Position numbers and translations under genes: made by a program. A DNA stretch of 64,000 nt from an uncultured bacterium (lineage in GTDB: Bacteria > Actinomycetota > Coriobacteriia > Coriobacteriales > Atopobiaceae). Every line of letters begins with the position of its first letter. The first letter of the stretch is position 1. Under the pieces are notes generated by a model that ran no database searches, was not told the origin of the DNA, and worked only from the letters and a program-made list of their open reading frames with translations. This document shows, in pieces, positions 7,938 through 16,993 of the stretch. The stretch is taken from the NCBI GenBank assembly GCA_905214865.1, contig CAJMNO010000006.1, positions 40,571 through 104,570 on the forward strand, read 5' to 3'.

Positions 7938-10349
7938 ATGCCCAGACTCACACCCGGCAACAGACTGTACTTCTACCAGCTTCTCTCCACGCGACTCGGG
8001 GTCGGCGTGCAGACGCCCCTCCCCAAGGTCGAGGAGCTGCTGAGCGAGGAGGACGTTGACCCCGCCGACGTGGGTTGCGACGACGTGCAGCAGCTCCTCT
8101 CCCAGATGCCCGAGTTCATCAAGCTCACGGTATTCAAGAAGGGCCGTACCTACGTGACGGTGCAGCGCCAGGAGGAGTGGGGCCAGGTGCTCGCGCACGC
8201 CGGCGAGGAGCACCAGAGGAAGGCACCCGCCAAGGGCGCCAAGGCCTGGAAGCACAAGAAGAGCAGCAAGGATCCCAAGCCCGCGAAGCCCCGCCATCGC
8301 AGGGAGAGGCGCGGGGACACCGACACCGAGAATGCCGCGGCCCAGCGGGACGAGGGCGGCGCAAGGGCCGTCGAGTCCGCAGCGGATGCAGCGGAGCCGG
8401 CCCAGACTGTCACACGCGACGAGCCGAAGGCGGCACCTACCGTCGAGGCGGATGACCGTGCCACCGAGACGGCGCAAGTGCCGTCGCAGGCCGGGCCCGA
8501 CGCCACGGCGGCCAAGGCGGCCGACGCGGGACGACAGGTCGGGCCCTCCGAGGCAGCCTCCCAGGGCGACGGCGCGAACGCGAAGGCGGAGTCCCCGAGG
8601 GATGCCGGGGGCGAGACGCACGGGGCCGGCGAGCCCCGGGGCGAGACGGACGCCGCCGCTTCGGCGGAGCATGCGCCCGTCCCAACGCAGGGGCCCGCGG
8701 CCGGCAACCCGGGAGCGGCGCCGACGGACGGCGAGCCTCCCATCAAGCTGACCATCACCTACGACCCCTACCGTGACATGGAGGAGGACCTGGACGCCGC
8801 TCTGCGCGAGGCGGAGGACGGTGCCAGGCGCGAGGCCGACGAAGTTGCCCGGGCCGAGGGAGGGCGTCCCCTCTCGCCCCGCACGGAGGCGAAGCCATCG
8901 GACCGCAACGGCACCGCACGCCACGACTCCCCCCGTGCGCGAAAGGCGGCACGGCCCGACGCGACGGCAGAGAGGCCCGAGGACAGCGAGCCCGCGACCC
9001 CCGCGGTCGTGGCGTCGGACATCCCCTCCCCCGTCAGGCTGCAGGCAGACCTGCCGCAGGACTTTGCGAGCGAGGTCCACTGCACCGACCGCCTGCTCCA
9101 GCTGCTGTACCGCACCCTGCCCATCGATGCGGACGTGATGTCCGTGCTGGACGAGGACTGGCGCGTGGCCCGCTCGACGGGATCCCTGGGCGGGACGCGC
9201 AGCAAGGTCACCTTCCCGCTGCGCTACCTACAGGAGGACGGCTCCTCGCACGTGATGGTGACGCTGCGCCGCTCCTCCAAGGCGACCGCCGGCAAGCGCT
9301 GGGCGCTGGCATACGTGGACGGCGACGACGGCACGGGAGACACGCACCAGGCCGTTGGGCTGGAGGGCCTGCCCAAGGAGGACGAGGGCGCCTGGAGCGA
9401 CCTTGCCGGCTCATCCCTTGGCATGGCCCCCACGGCGAGCCCCGCACGCGAGCTCGCCCAGTTTGCCGTGATCGGCTCGTGGGACGAGCTCCTGGGCGCC
9501 CTGGCGACCATGGCGGCCCCCGAGCGCTGGAACTACCCCGGCGAGGGCGTGGGAAAGGCGAGCCGCTACGGCATCCTGCGCGAGTACCTCACTGTCACGT
9601 TCCACCGCCTCCTCGCCACCGATGGCGTGCGCATTGCGGCGGACGGGTCGCTGGCTGCCTTTGACACCGGGCTCCACACGGCCTTCTGGCAGGACATCTA
9701 CGCCTGCTTCGCGCCGCACAGGGGAGACATACCCTGGCAGTTCAGCGGGTTCTGCACCGCCGGCTCCGGCGAGCTGGGGGCGCTCCTGGTGGCGTCCCTC
9801 GACCCCCTGCCCCAGCCAGCCCGCTACCTGGAGCGCATAGGCGACGTGTTCCCCCAGCCGGGCAGGATGGTGGTCCTGGACACCGAGTCGCTGGTCATGC
9901 GCCAGCTCGGACGCCTGCCGCGCGCGTTCCTGCAGGAGCAGGTGGGAACGAGCTCCGTGGCAAGCGAGGCCCTTGGTCGCGTGCTCTCCAACCCGGGTGA
10001 CGCGAGGGCGCAGACCGAGCTCTCGCGTGCCATCAAGGGCGACCCGGGGACCTACCGCCACGTGGGACGCGCCCTCGACGACGCCTGCGACCTCGCCCTC
10101 CGCAGGGCTCGCTCAAGCTACCGCACGGTCGCGCCCGCCTTTGACCCGCAGACGGACTCCATGCGGCTGCTGCTCCCCCTCTGCCTGGTGAGCGACGACA
10201 AGGCGGACTGCGCGCTGGCCCTTGCGCCCCAGCCCACGGGAAACTACCAGGGGACCGCGGTCCTCTCGCTCCCCCGCGCCTATGCCTGCTCCAGGGTCGT
10301 GGGAGAGGAGCAGCCCTCCTGGCTGCAGCCCCAGGACGTCCTGGCCTAG
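7938..10349 (+). CDS. DUF3825 domain protein with N-terminal OST-HTH-like segment
   Basis: An 803-residue three-part protein. Residues 1-75 (NRLYFYQLLSTRLG... KLTVFKKGRTYVTVQ) look like a small winged-helix fold resembling the OST-HTH/LOTUS RNA-binding domain; this is a pattern judgement. About 80-350 is a low-complexity Ala/Glu/Arg/Gly linker, likely disordered. From about 365 on, LAQFAVIGSWDELLGALATM, YGILREYLTVTFHRL and FDTGLHTAFWQDIYACF are the conserved blocks of DUF3825, which is often found with RNA-related domains. The ATG at 7938 has GGAG seven bases upstream. No neighbour suggests a partner. An RNA-binding or silencing role is inference. Confidence 0.7.
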   Translation: MPRLTPGNRLYFYQLLSTRLGVGVQTPLPKVEELLSEEDVDPADVGCDDVQQLLSQMPEFIKLTVFKKGRTYVTVQRQEEWGQVLAHAGEEHQRKAPAKGAKAWKHKKSSKDPKPAKPRHRRERRGDTDTENAAAQRDEGGARAVESAADAAEPAQTVTRDEPKAAPTVEADDRATETAQVPSQAGPDATAAKAADAGRQVGPSEAASQGDGANAKAESPRDAGGETHGAGEPRGETDAAASAEHAPVPTQGPAAGNPGAAPTDGEPPIKLTITYDPYRDMEEDLDAALREAEDGARREADEVARAEGGRPLSPRTEAKPSDRNGTARHDSPRARKAARPDATAERPEDSEPATPAVVASDIPSPVRLQADLPQDFASEVHCTDRLLQLLYRTLPIDADVMSVLDEDWRVARSTGSLGGTRSKVTFPLRYLQEDGSSHVMVTLRRSSKATAGKRWALAYVDGDDGTGDTHQAVGLEGLPKEDEGAWSDLAGSSLGMAPTASPARELAQFAVIGSWDELLGALATMAAPERWNYPGEGVGKASRYGILREYLTVTFHRLLATDGVRIAADGSLAAFDTGLHTAFWQDIYACFAPHRGDIPWQFSGFCTAGSGELGALLVASLDPLPQPARYLERIGDVFPQPGRMVVLDTESLVMRQLGRLPRAFLQEQVGTSSVASEALGRVLSNPGDARAQTELSRAIKGDPGTYRHVGRALDDACDLALRRARSSYRTVAPAFDPQTDSMRLLLPLCLVSDDKADCALALAPQPTGNYQGTAVLSLPRAYACSRVVGEEQPSWLQPQDVLA

Positions 10350-10747
10350 GGTTTCTGGGAGTCACCCCGGGGCTCTTTGGGGGGGACTTGGGCAGAGTGT
10401 CTGCTGAGGAATTACGAGTGCTGGCAATCCACGGGCGGCAGCCGCTGGGGAAATGCAAGTGTTGGCAGAAAGTAGAGGCCCAGAAGGCTCTCGCCCGTCG
10501 AAAACCCTGTCCCATGCGTGCATACGTGGACGCTTCCTGACGCGGGGAGGCCACGCGATGCCAGGCACCTCGGGCCTCGGGCAACCACGGTTGCGACGGG
10601 GTGTCGATGGGCTGAGAATGGGACGGTTCGTTGACCATCCGGGCTGTTCAGCAGCTCCGGGCGCCAGGCCCACGGCCGTCCCCGCGGCGCCCCTCCCTGC
10701 CAGGGACGGGTGCCGCCGCGCGCCAGGGGCCTCCCTCAGGGGCCCAA

Positions 10748-11087
10748 TGGCGAGAAGCTCCCGACGCGAGCACTTTTGCGTGGTTTCTGCAGCCACGGAG
10801 TCGTGGCTGCGCTGCGTTTCCCCCAGTCGGTCGGCCGCCGGCATCACTCCCCTGGCGAGAAACTCCCGACGTGAGCACTCATACCGGTAAGCAGCTGCCA
10901 TCCAGACCCGGAGAGAGGCCCACTTGGCAGGAAACTCCCGTTGTGAGTACTCATATCGGGCTCCCGTTGCCATGGGTCATGCGACGTTTTGCGACCGAAG
11001 GCCTTCCAACTGGGAAAAGTCGACAAGGTCCGATACCCAGGCCCCTCCCCCTGACGGGAAGGTGCTCACATCGGGCCTTGGCCGCCA
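10748..11087. repeat. Palindrome array B (48-bp repeat module)
   Basis: The 1.08-kb gap between the DUF3825 gene and icd carries a clean module: half-type copy 10748-10795, box GCGTTTCCCCCAGTCGG at 10814-10830, full palindromes at 10853-10900 and 10925-10972 (72 bp apart), inverted box CCAACTGGGAAAAG at 11006-11019, and half copy 11062-11087. Weaker remnants precede it: the segment around 10498-10550 shares GTCGAAAACC and a GCGTGCATACG core with the copy at 423-446. From 11088 to 11431 there is no gene; it should contain the icd promoter, but I see no confident -35/-10 pair. Confidence 0.8.
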
Positions 11088-11431
11088 TCGGTCGCCGGGA
11101 TAACGGAACGGTTGGCAGACCCCCTCGCGAGCGCCCACACGTAGCTCTCGGTGTCGTCCGCGACTGCCAATACTCCGCTTTCCTCGGCAGCCTCCCCGAA
11201 TGCCGCACGGAGTCAGGCCGGATGTGGCTCGGCACCCCCCACACGCGGCAGCAAGCCCCGCCGTTGGCAGCACCAGACGACCGTGGCTCCCGCGCCAATG
11301 GCGCCGCCCGCTTCGCTTCGTTAAAAAACAGATACGCCCCGCTTACATTGCCGTTGCGGCAGCCTTCCACGGCTACACTGGGTTGGTCGTTAACAGCCCT
11401 CTAGCCGCAAGGCGTGCACGGAGGTAAGCGC

Positions 11432-12646
11432 ATGGCGAAGATCCAGATGAAGACGCCGCTCGTCGAGATGGACGGCGACGAGATGACCCGCATCATGTGG
11501 CAGATGATCAAGGATGACCTGATCTGCCCGTTTGTGGACCTCAAGACCGAGTACTACGACCTGGGGCTCGAGAACAGGGAGGCGACCAAGGACCAGGTAA
11601 CCGTGGACTCCGCCAACGCCACCAAGCGCCTGGGCGTCGCCGTGAAGTGTGCCACCATCACCCCCAACGCCCAGCGCGTGGAGGAGTACCGCCTGTCGAA
11701 GATGTGGAAGAGCCCCAACGGCACCATCCGCGCGATGCTCGACGGCACCGTGTTCCGCGCCCCCATCGTGGTGCGCGGCATCGAGCCCGTCGTCCGCAAC
11801 TGGAAGAAGCCCATCACCATCGCACGCCATGCCTACGGCGACGTGTACAAGAACGCCGAGATCCGCGTTCCCGGCCCGGGCAGGGCAGAGCTGGTCTTCA
11901 CCGCGGAGGACGGCACCCAGACGCGCGAGCTGATCCACGAGTTCAGCGGCCCCGGCGTGATCCAGGGCATGCACAACCTGGACGACTCCATCAGCAGCTT
12001 TGCCCGCAGCTGCTTTGAGTACGCCCTCGCCACCGGTCAGGACCTGTGGTTTGCCACCAAGGACACCATCTCGAAGACCTACGACCACCGCTTCAAGGAC
12101 ATCTTCGCCGAGATGTACGAGGCGGAGTACCGCGAGCGGTTTGAGAAGGCCGGCATCACGTACTTCTACACCCTCATCGACGACGCCGTGGCCCGCGTCA
12201 TGAAGGCGGAGGGCGGCTTCATCTGGGCGTGCAAGAACTACGACGGAGACGTGATGAGCGACATGCTCTCGAGCGCCTTCGGGAGCCTCGCGATGATGAC
12301 GTCGGTGCTGGTATCGCCCCACGGCTACTACGAGTACGAGGCGGCGCACGGCACGGTGCAGCGTCACTACTACAAGCACCTGCGCGGGGAGGAGACGTCC
12401 ACCAACTCGGTCGCCACGATCTTTGCCTGGACCGGGGCGCTCCGCAAGCGCGGCGAGCTCGACTCCCTGCCCGAGCTGGTCAACTTTGCCGACGCGCTGG
12501 AGCGCGCGACCGTGGACACCATCGAGAGCGGCCGCATGACCGGCGACCTTGCGCGCATCACCTCGATCCCCAGCCCCATCAGGCTCAACACCGAGGACTT
12601 CATCCTGGCCGTCGCCGACCAGCTGCGCAGCGAGCTCGACAGGTAG
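11432..12646 (+). CDS. icd: NADP-dependent isocitrate dehydrogenase, eukaryote-like dimeric type
   Basis: A 404-residue enzyme that oxidises isocitrate to 2-oxoglutarate with NADP. The opening IQMKTPLVEMDGDEMTRIMW, KLGVAVKCATITPN-type loop (KRLGVAVKCATITPNAQRV) and KSPNGTIRAMLDGTVFR with the substrate-binding Ser/Asn/Arg residues match the eukaryote-like homodimeric IDH subfamily rather than the E. coli type. The metal-binding aspartates lie in TLIDDAVARVMK and NYDGDVMSDM, and AAHGTVQRHYYKH is the NADP-binding loop. GGAGGT sits six bases before the ATG. Supply of 2-oxoglutarate for glutamate is its likely role if the TCA cycle is incomplete (inference). Confidence 0.93.
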   Translation: MAKIQMKTPLVEMDGDEMTRIMWQMIKDDLICPFVDLKTEYYDLGLENREATKDQVTVDSANATKRLGVAVKCATITPNAQRVEEYRLSKMWKSPNGTIRAMLDGTVFRAPIVVRGIEPVVRNWKKPITIARHAYGDVYKNAEIRVPGPGRAELVFTAEDGTQTRELIHEFSGPGVIQGMHNLDDSISSFARSCFEYALATGQDLWFATKDTISKTYDHRFKDIFAEMYEAEYRERFEKAGITYFYTLIDDAVARVMKAEGGFIWACKNYDGDVMSDMLSSAFGSLAMMTSVLVSPHGYYEYEAAHGTVQRHYYKHLRGEETSTNSVATIFAWTGALRKRGELDSLPELVNFADALERATVDTIESGRMTGDLARITSIPSPIRLNTEDFILAVADQLRSELDR

Positions 12647-12669
12647 CGATCAAGGCAAGCGAGACACGC

Positions 12670-12710
12670 GACCCCCATGCCAGGGACCCAGCGGCCTAGG
12701 CATGGGGGTC
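12670..12710. terminator. Hairpin between convergent icd and MoxR-like gene
   Basis: GACCCCCATGCC pairs with GGCATGGGGGTC around a 17-base loop. It sits between two convergent genes and could terminate both; it lacks a good T-run. Confidence 0.5.
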
Positions 12711-12742
12711 GTCTCGTCTGCCGACGAGGCCAGCGCGCCTTC

Positions 12743-14218
12743 CTACCCCCGCCCCTTGCGGAGCGCCTCGAGACGGTCGAGGAGGTCGAGGCCGCGGTCT
12801 TGCAGCATGAGGGCGTTGGCGCAGGTCACGAAGGAGTCCGAGCCATGCGCCGCCTGGAAGCCCATGAACTCGGGGTCCACGGAGAGCCTGGTGACGAAGA
12901 CCAGGGTCTCCTCTCCCTCGCCAAACGCCCGCGACATAAAGTCGATGGCGTGGTCGACCTGTGCCGAGACGCGCCTGACGCGATGGGAGAGGGTCCTCAC
13001 CACGTCGTTGTAGCGTCCCTTGGCGCCGTCCAGGCCACCCTTTGCGACCAGGGGGCAGAGCTCGCGGAGCAGGGCGAGCCTGCGGGCGCACACGGCGCGC
13101 CGGCGGTCCGAGGCGAAGCCGCGCGACACCAGCCCGGCCAGCTCTATCTCGCAGTCCGACACCACGGCGCCCGCCGCCTGGGGCTCGTCCCCCAGCGTCT
13201 TGAGGATGTCGCGCACCTGGCGCACGGCCTCCTCCTCGATCCGCACGCCGTGGACCCCCGCGAGCAGGGCCGACTCCACCAGGCTCACCACTGCCATGCG
13301 CTCGTCCAGGTCCGCTTCGGAGACGTGCGCCACGGTGGCGTCGTCCGCGAGGCCGTCGAGCACCCGCGCCACGTCCAGGTCCTCGCGGTACTTCCCAAAC
13401 AGCTCAAGGTAGAGCGAGAAGTCCTCGGCGACCTCGTCGTCCTGCAGGTACTGCCCCACCAGATAGGGGTCCACGTCGATCCCCTCGCGCTCGTAGGCCT
13501 GCAGCATGCGCGAGAGGTCCTCCCAGCCTCGCGCGGTCACCACGCGCGTGCCCTCGACGGTGCTCCGCACCCGGAAGAAGTTCTCGGGCTTCTCGTCCAG
13601 GTAGGAGGCTATGGCCGGGTGCACGCCATGGGCGGCGGCATAGCCCATCCACGCGTCGAGGTCGGGCTCCACGTCGATGCGCTTGAGGCGGTCCATCATC
13701 GCGGGGTCGAACTCGCGTGCCGCGCGGTTGTACTCGGGAGGGTTGCCGGCGCACACGATGACCCAACCCATCGGCAGCCGGTGCTGGCCAAAGGTCTTGT
13801 ACTGCAAGAACTGCAGCATGGAGGGCATGAGCGTCTCGCTCGCGCAGTTGATCTCGTCCAGGAAGAGGATCCCCTCTCGCCCACCCGACGACCGCATGGC
13901 GTCGTACACCGATGCGATGATCTCGCTCATGGTGTAGCGGCTGACCTTGTAGCGCTCGCCCTCGAACTCCTCGTCCTGGATATAGGGGAGGCCCAGCGCG
14001 CTCTGGCGCGTGTGGTGCGTGATGGAGTAGCTCACGAAGCACAGGCCCAGCCGCTCGGCCACCTGCGAGACGATAGCCGTCTTCCCCACGCCCGGCGGCC
14101 CCATGAGGATGATGGGCCGCTGCATCTGGGGCGGGATGAGGTAGATCCCCTCGTCGTCCCTCGCCAGGTATGCGCGCACCGCGCCCTCGACCTGCCCCGC
14201 CGCCTGCTGGATGTTCAC
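12743..14218 (-). CDS. MoxR-like AAA+ ATPase
   Basis: This 491-residue AAA+ ATPase has Walker A LMGPPGVGKTAI (about 40), Walker B GILFLDEINCA and sensor 1 VIVCAGNPPEYN. The order fits the MoxR class, ATPases that act with a von Willebrand A partner as chaperones or metal-insertion machines. About 150 residues after the AAA core are extra and unassigned. The start is a GTG at 14218 that overlaps the TGA of the upstream VWA gene in GTGA, implying translational coupling and a joint product. It is the last gene of the proA run, facing icd. Confidence 0.82.
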   Translation of the reverse strand: MNIQQAAGQVEGAVRAYLARDDEGIYLIPPQMQRPIILMGPPGVGKTAIVSQVAERLGLCFVSYSITHHTRQSALGLPYIQDEEFEGERYKVSRYTMSEIIASVYDAMRSSGGREGILFLDEINCASETLMPSMLQFLQYKTFGQHRLPMGWVIVCAGNPPEYNRAAREFDPAMMDRLKRIDVEPDLDAWMGYAAAHGVHPAIASYLDEKPENFFRVRSTVEGTRVVTARGWEDLSRMLQAYEREGIDVDPYLVGQYLQDDEVAEDFSLYLELFGKYREDLDVARVLDGLADDATVAHVSEADLDERMAVVSLVESALLAGVHGVRIEEEAVRQVRDILKTLGDEPQAAGAVVSDCEIELAGLVSRGFASDRRRAVCARRLALLRELCPLVAKGGLDGAKGRYNDVVRTLSHRVRRVSAQVDHAIDFMSRAFGEGEETLVFVTRLSVDPEFMGFQAAHGSDSFVTCANALMLQDRGLDLLDRLEALRKGRG

Positions 14219-15753
14219 CGTACGCCTCCCTGCGCCTCGTCCTCGCCCGCCCCCAGCTCGTCTGGGTCGAGCACCACCTTGATCGCCCACGGCGGAACCG
14301 ACGCCGCGGGAAAGTCCCTGTCGTAGAACACGAACGCGACCCGGTAGTCCGGGACCCTGCTGGGATAGATGCCCCAGCCGTCCGTGAGGTAGACCAGCCC
14401 CGAGAGGTCCCGGAGTCCCCCCTCGCGCCGAAGCCGGTCCACGTAGTCGAAGGCGGGCCTGAAGTCCGTCCCGCCGCCACCGACCACGCGGACCTCGCGC
14501 TGCCAGCGCCTGAGGTCCTCCTCGCTCGACAGGCACACGTCGCTGCGCACCCCCGCGTCCGCCATGACCACGTGGATGTTGGTCCTGTCACCCATGGCAC
14601 CGCCGTCGCGCAGCATCCCAAAGGTCAGGTCGACGAAGCGTCTGACCATGGCCGGCGACACGGACGCCGAGGTGTCGATGACCACCACGAAGTCGCGCAG
14701 GGTCCGGCGCTCGCGGTACTCCAGGCTCTCGATCAGGGGCATGTTGCCATAGAGGCTGAGCCCCAGCTCGTAGAACGCGTAGTCAAACTCGTCGGGCGAG
14801 ACGCGCATCTCCTCCCGCTCGCGGGCAAAGCGCCTGAGGAAGTCCGCGTAGCTTGCCCGATGGCGCGTGGCGGCCTCGATCTGGCACTCCAGGTCGCCCA
14901 GACCCTGCCCGCGGCCGCGCGAGAGCGTGCGCAGGTCAACTGCCGTGCTCTTGGCCACGTGCTCCCAGCGCCTCCGGAGTTCGTCGCGCTCGCGGGGGGA
15001 GAGGGGACGCCTTCCGTCGCCGTCGCCCGTCCCGCGGGCATCCGGGCCGCCGTCGCCGTGACGCGCGCGGCCCGACGCGCCCGGGGGCGGGGTTCCGCCG
15101 CTGCCGGCGGGGTTGCCCTGGGCCCCGGTGGCGCGGGCCTCTCCCCCGCCGTCGTCGGAGGAGCCCGACGCATGCCCCCGACTTGCGCCGGCAAGCCATC
15201 CCGACGCGTCGTCGCAGCGGAACACGCGCTGCCAGGACCGGCGGGAGGCCCGATACCCTCCCTCGCGGAGGGCACGGTAGACCCTCTCGGCCGTGAGCGG
15301 CTCGCCCAGGTCGCGCGCCAGCCGGGAGAGGACCACCCCCTGCGCCTGCCCGCGCTCGCCGGGGCGCGGCCCGCACACCTCTGCCACGATCCTCTCCGCC
15401 GCGATGTCGCAGGCAAGCTGCCACGCCGCGGGGTCCTTGGCGACCTCCCCGCCCATGAACGGGTGGAGCAGCAGGCAGTGGGCCAGCACGTGCACGTAGT
15501 CCCTGACGGGCGGCTCGCGCGTGCGGCCAAGGTCGAGCAGGATGCACTCGGGGTCGTACCACAGGGTGCGGCCGTCGGTCGCGAAGGGGGCGCCCAGGCC
15601 CGACGACGGCTGGGGGGTGAGCATGCCGGCGGCCTGTGAGAGGAAGTAGCTGCCCGAGATCGCGCGGCTCACGGCAAGCCGGACGGTGTCTGCCGCCAGC
15701 CTGTCGGGACTGTCGTCACGACGCGACGGGGCCATGCCGGAGTCCCCTGCCAT
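14215..15753 (-). CDS. DUF2201 putative metallopeptidase with VWA-like domain
   Basis: A 512-residue protein with an N-terminal DUF2201 metallopeptidase-like region (VRDYVHVLAHCLLLHPF, about 70-90), a Gly/Arg-rich linker, and a C-terminal VWA-like domain. The MIDAS motif DFVVVIDTSASVS begins the latter, GGGGTDFRPAFDY and LVYLTDGWGIYP complete it. The region expected to be HExxH reads HVLAH, so peptidase activity is doubtful. The ATG at 15753 is chosen because GGGAGGGG lies ten bases upstream; an ATG at 15828 would add 25 residues and abuts the previous stop. VWA-MoxR coupling suggests assembly or folding of a client. Confidence 0.78.
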   Translation of the reverse strand: MAGDSGMAPSRRDDSPDRLAADTVRLAVSRAISGSYFLSQAAGMLTPQPSSGLGAPFATDGRTLWYDPECILLDLGRTREPPVRDYVHVLAHCLLLHPFMGGEVAKDPAAWQLACDIAAERIVAEVCGPRPGERGQAQGVVLSRLARDLGEPLTAERVYRALREGGYRASRRSWQRVFRCDDASGWLAGASRGHASGSSDDGGGEARATGAQGNPAGSGGTPPPGASGRARHGDGGPDARGTGDGDGRRPLSPRERDELRRRWEHVAKSTAVDLRTLSRGRGQGLGDLECQIEAATRHRASYADFLRRFAREREEMRVSPDEFDYAFYELGLSLYGNMPLIESLEYRERRTLRDFVVVIDTSASVSPAMVRRFVDLTFGMLRDGGAMGDRTNIHVVMADAGVRSDVCLSSEEDLRRWQREVRVVGGGGTDFRPAFDYVDRLRREGGLRDLSGLVYLTDGWGIYPSRVPDYRVAFVFYDRDFPAASVPPWAIKVVLDPDELGAGEDEAQGGVR

Positions 15754-15832
15754 CTGGTCGCCACCCCTCCCGACCCCTGCCGGAACGCCATCGATGAGGT
15801 CCCGGACGCCTGTGCCAGCCACCCGCATTGTC

Positions 15833-16978
15833 CTACAACAGGAGGTCGCCCAGCTCCCCCAGGTCGCCGTCCGCGTCCTCCGACCGGTGGTCGGGGGCCT
15901 GCTGCCGCTCGCGCGACCTCCCCAGCAGCCAGGCGGCCAGCTCCGCATGGCCCGCCGCAGACGCGACCGAGAGACCCATGCGGGCGAGGGAGGGGGAGAG
16001 GAACGACGGCCACTCTGCCACCTCCCTCATCTGGGCGAGCATCCCGTTCCGGCACAGGTAGCGCACGAGTGCCGGCGCCTGGGACGACGGGATGCCCGCC
16101 AGGTGCGGGACCATGGTCGCGACCACCTGGGGGTTGTGGGACAGCCAGGTGCCGTCGCGGAGCTGGTCCGCCACGAGCGAGGGCGCCAGCTCGCACACCA
16201 CCGCCAGGACCGCGTCGCACACGCCCGCCCTGAGGAAGAGCCCCAGCGCCTGTGCCACGCGCCCCTCTCCCCCGGCACCGCCCCCTCTCCAAAGGTCCCC
16301 CATCCTCCGCGCGAGGGAGAGGCACGCCTCCGCCTCGCCGGGGCGGGACGCGGCGGAATCGAGCGTCACCGCGTTGGCACGCGCGAGGGCCGCCCTCAGG
16401 AGGTCTGCGTAGGCGAGGGGGTCGAACAGGCCGTCGGCAGCGAGCCTCGCCACGAGGTCGCAGGTTGCGGCGACGTCCGTGGAGGTGGAGAACGACCCGC
16501 CGCACAGCTGCTCGTTTCCCACGAAGGGCTCGAAGGCCTCGCTCGAGACGGACCGCGCGAAGGCGTCGCGCAGGATCCCCGCGCTTCCCCGCGTGAGGTC
16601 GAGGCGCGAGAGGGAGCGTGCGCCCTCCTCCCCCGCCGGCAGGTTGGGCGGTGCCTGGAGCAGGTCCGCCCCGCGGGCGAGAAGGACGCGGGCAACGTCC
16701 TCCCGCGCCGTCCTCAGGGCGAGGGCGAGGGCCCAGCCGGCATAGGGGATGGGCGCGAGGGCGTCCCAGGCGCACGAGACGAGCGCCCCCGTGCCATAGA
16801 CGCAGGAGCGCTCGAGCAGGTCGATGACCTCGCGCGACGAGAGGCGGTCCCTTTGGCCGGACAGCATGGACAGCGCGACCATGGCGCGCATCGAGTCGCC
16901 CGAGACGATGGCCCCGCGGGTCACCACCAGGAGCCCGGCCACGTTGTCTGCCCCATGGGGGAGCCGCACGGACGGCAC
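15833..16978 (-). CDS. Ankyrin-like helical repeat protein of the MoxR-VWA operon
   Basis: I cannot assign a function. The 381 residues are strongly helical; WALALALRTAREDVARVLLARGADLL (about 80-105) and SVASAAGHAELAAWLLGRS (about 340-358) each look like an ankyrin-type repeat, suggesting a protein-interaction scaffold. The start is a GTG at 16978 with GGGGAGAGG close upstream, only 15 bp after the proA stop, and its own stop lies 5 bp before the longest start of the VWA gene. It is therefore cotranslated with the VWA and MoxR-like proteins and could be their adaptor or client (inference from position). Confidence 0.65.
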   Translation of the reverse strand: MPSVRLPHGADNVAGLLVVTRGAIVSGDSMRAMVALSMLSGQRDRLSSREVIDLLERSCVYGTGALVSCAWDALAPIPYAGWALALALRTAREDVARVLLARGADLLQAPPNLPAGEEGARSLSRLDLTRGSAGILRDAFARSVSSEAFEPFVGNEQLCGGSFSTSTDVAATCDLVARLAADGLFDPLAYADLLRAALARANAVTLDSAASRPGEAEACLSLARRMGDLWRGGGAGGEGRVAQALGLFLRAGVCDAVLAVVCELAPSLVADQLRDGTWLSHNPQVVATMVPHLAGIPSSQAPALVRYLCRNGMLAQMREVAEWPSFLSPSLARMGLSVASAAGHAELAAWLLGRSRERQQAPDHRSEDADGDLGELGDLLL

Positions 16979-16993
16979 GCCCGCCCCTCTCCC

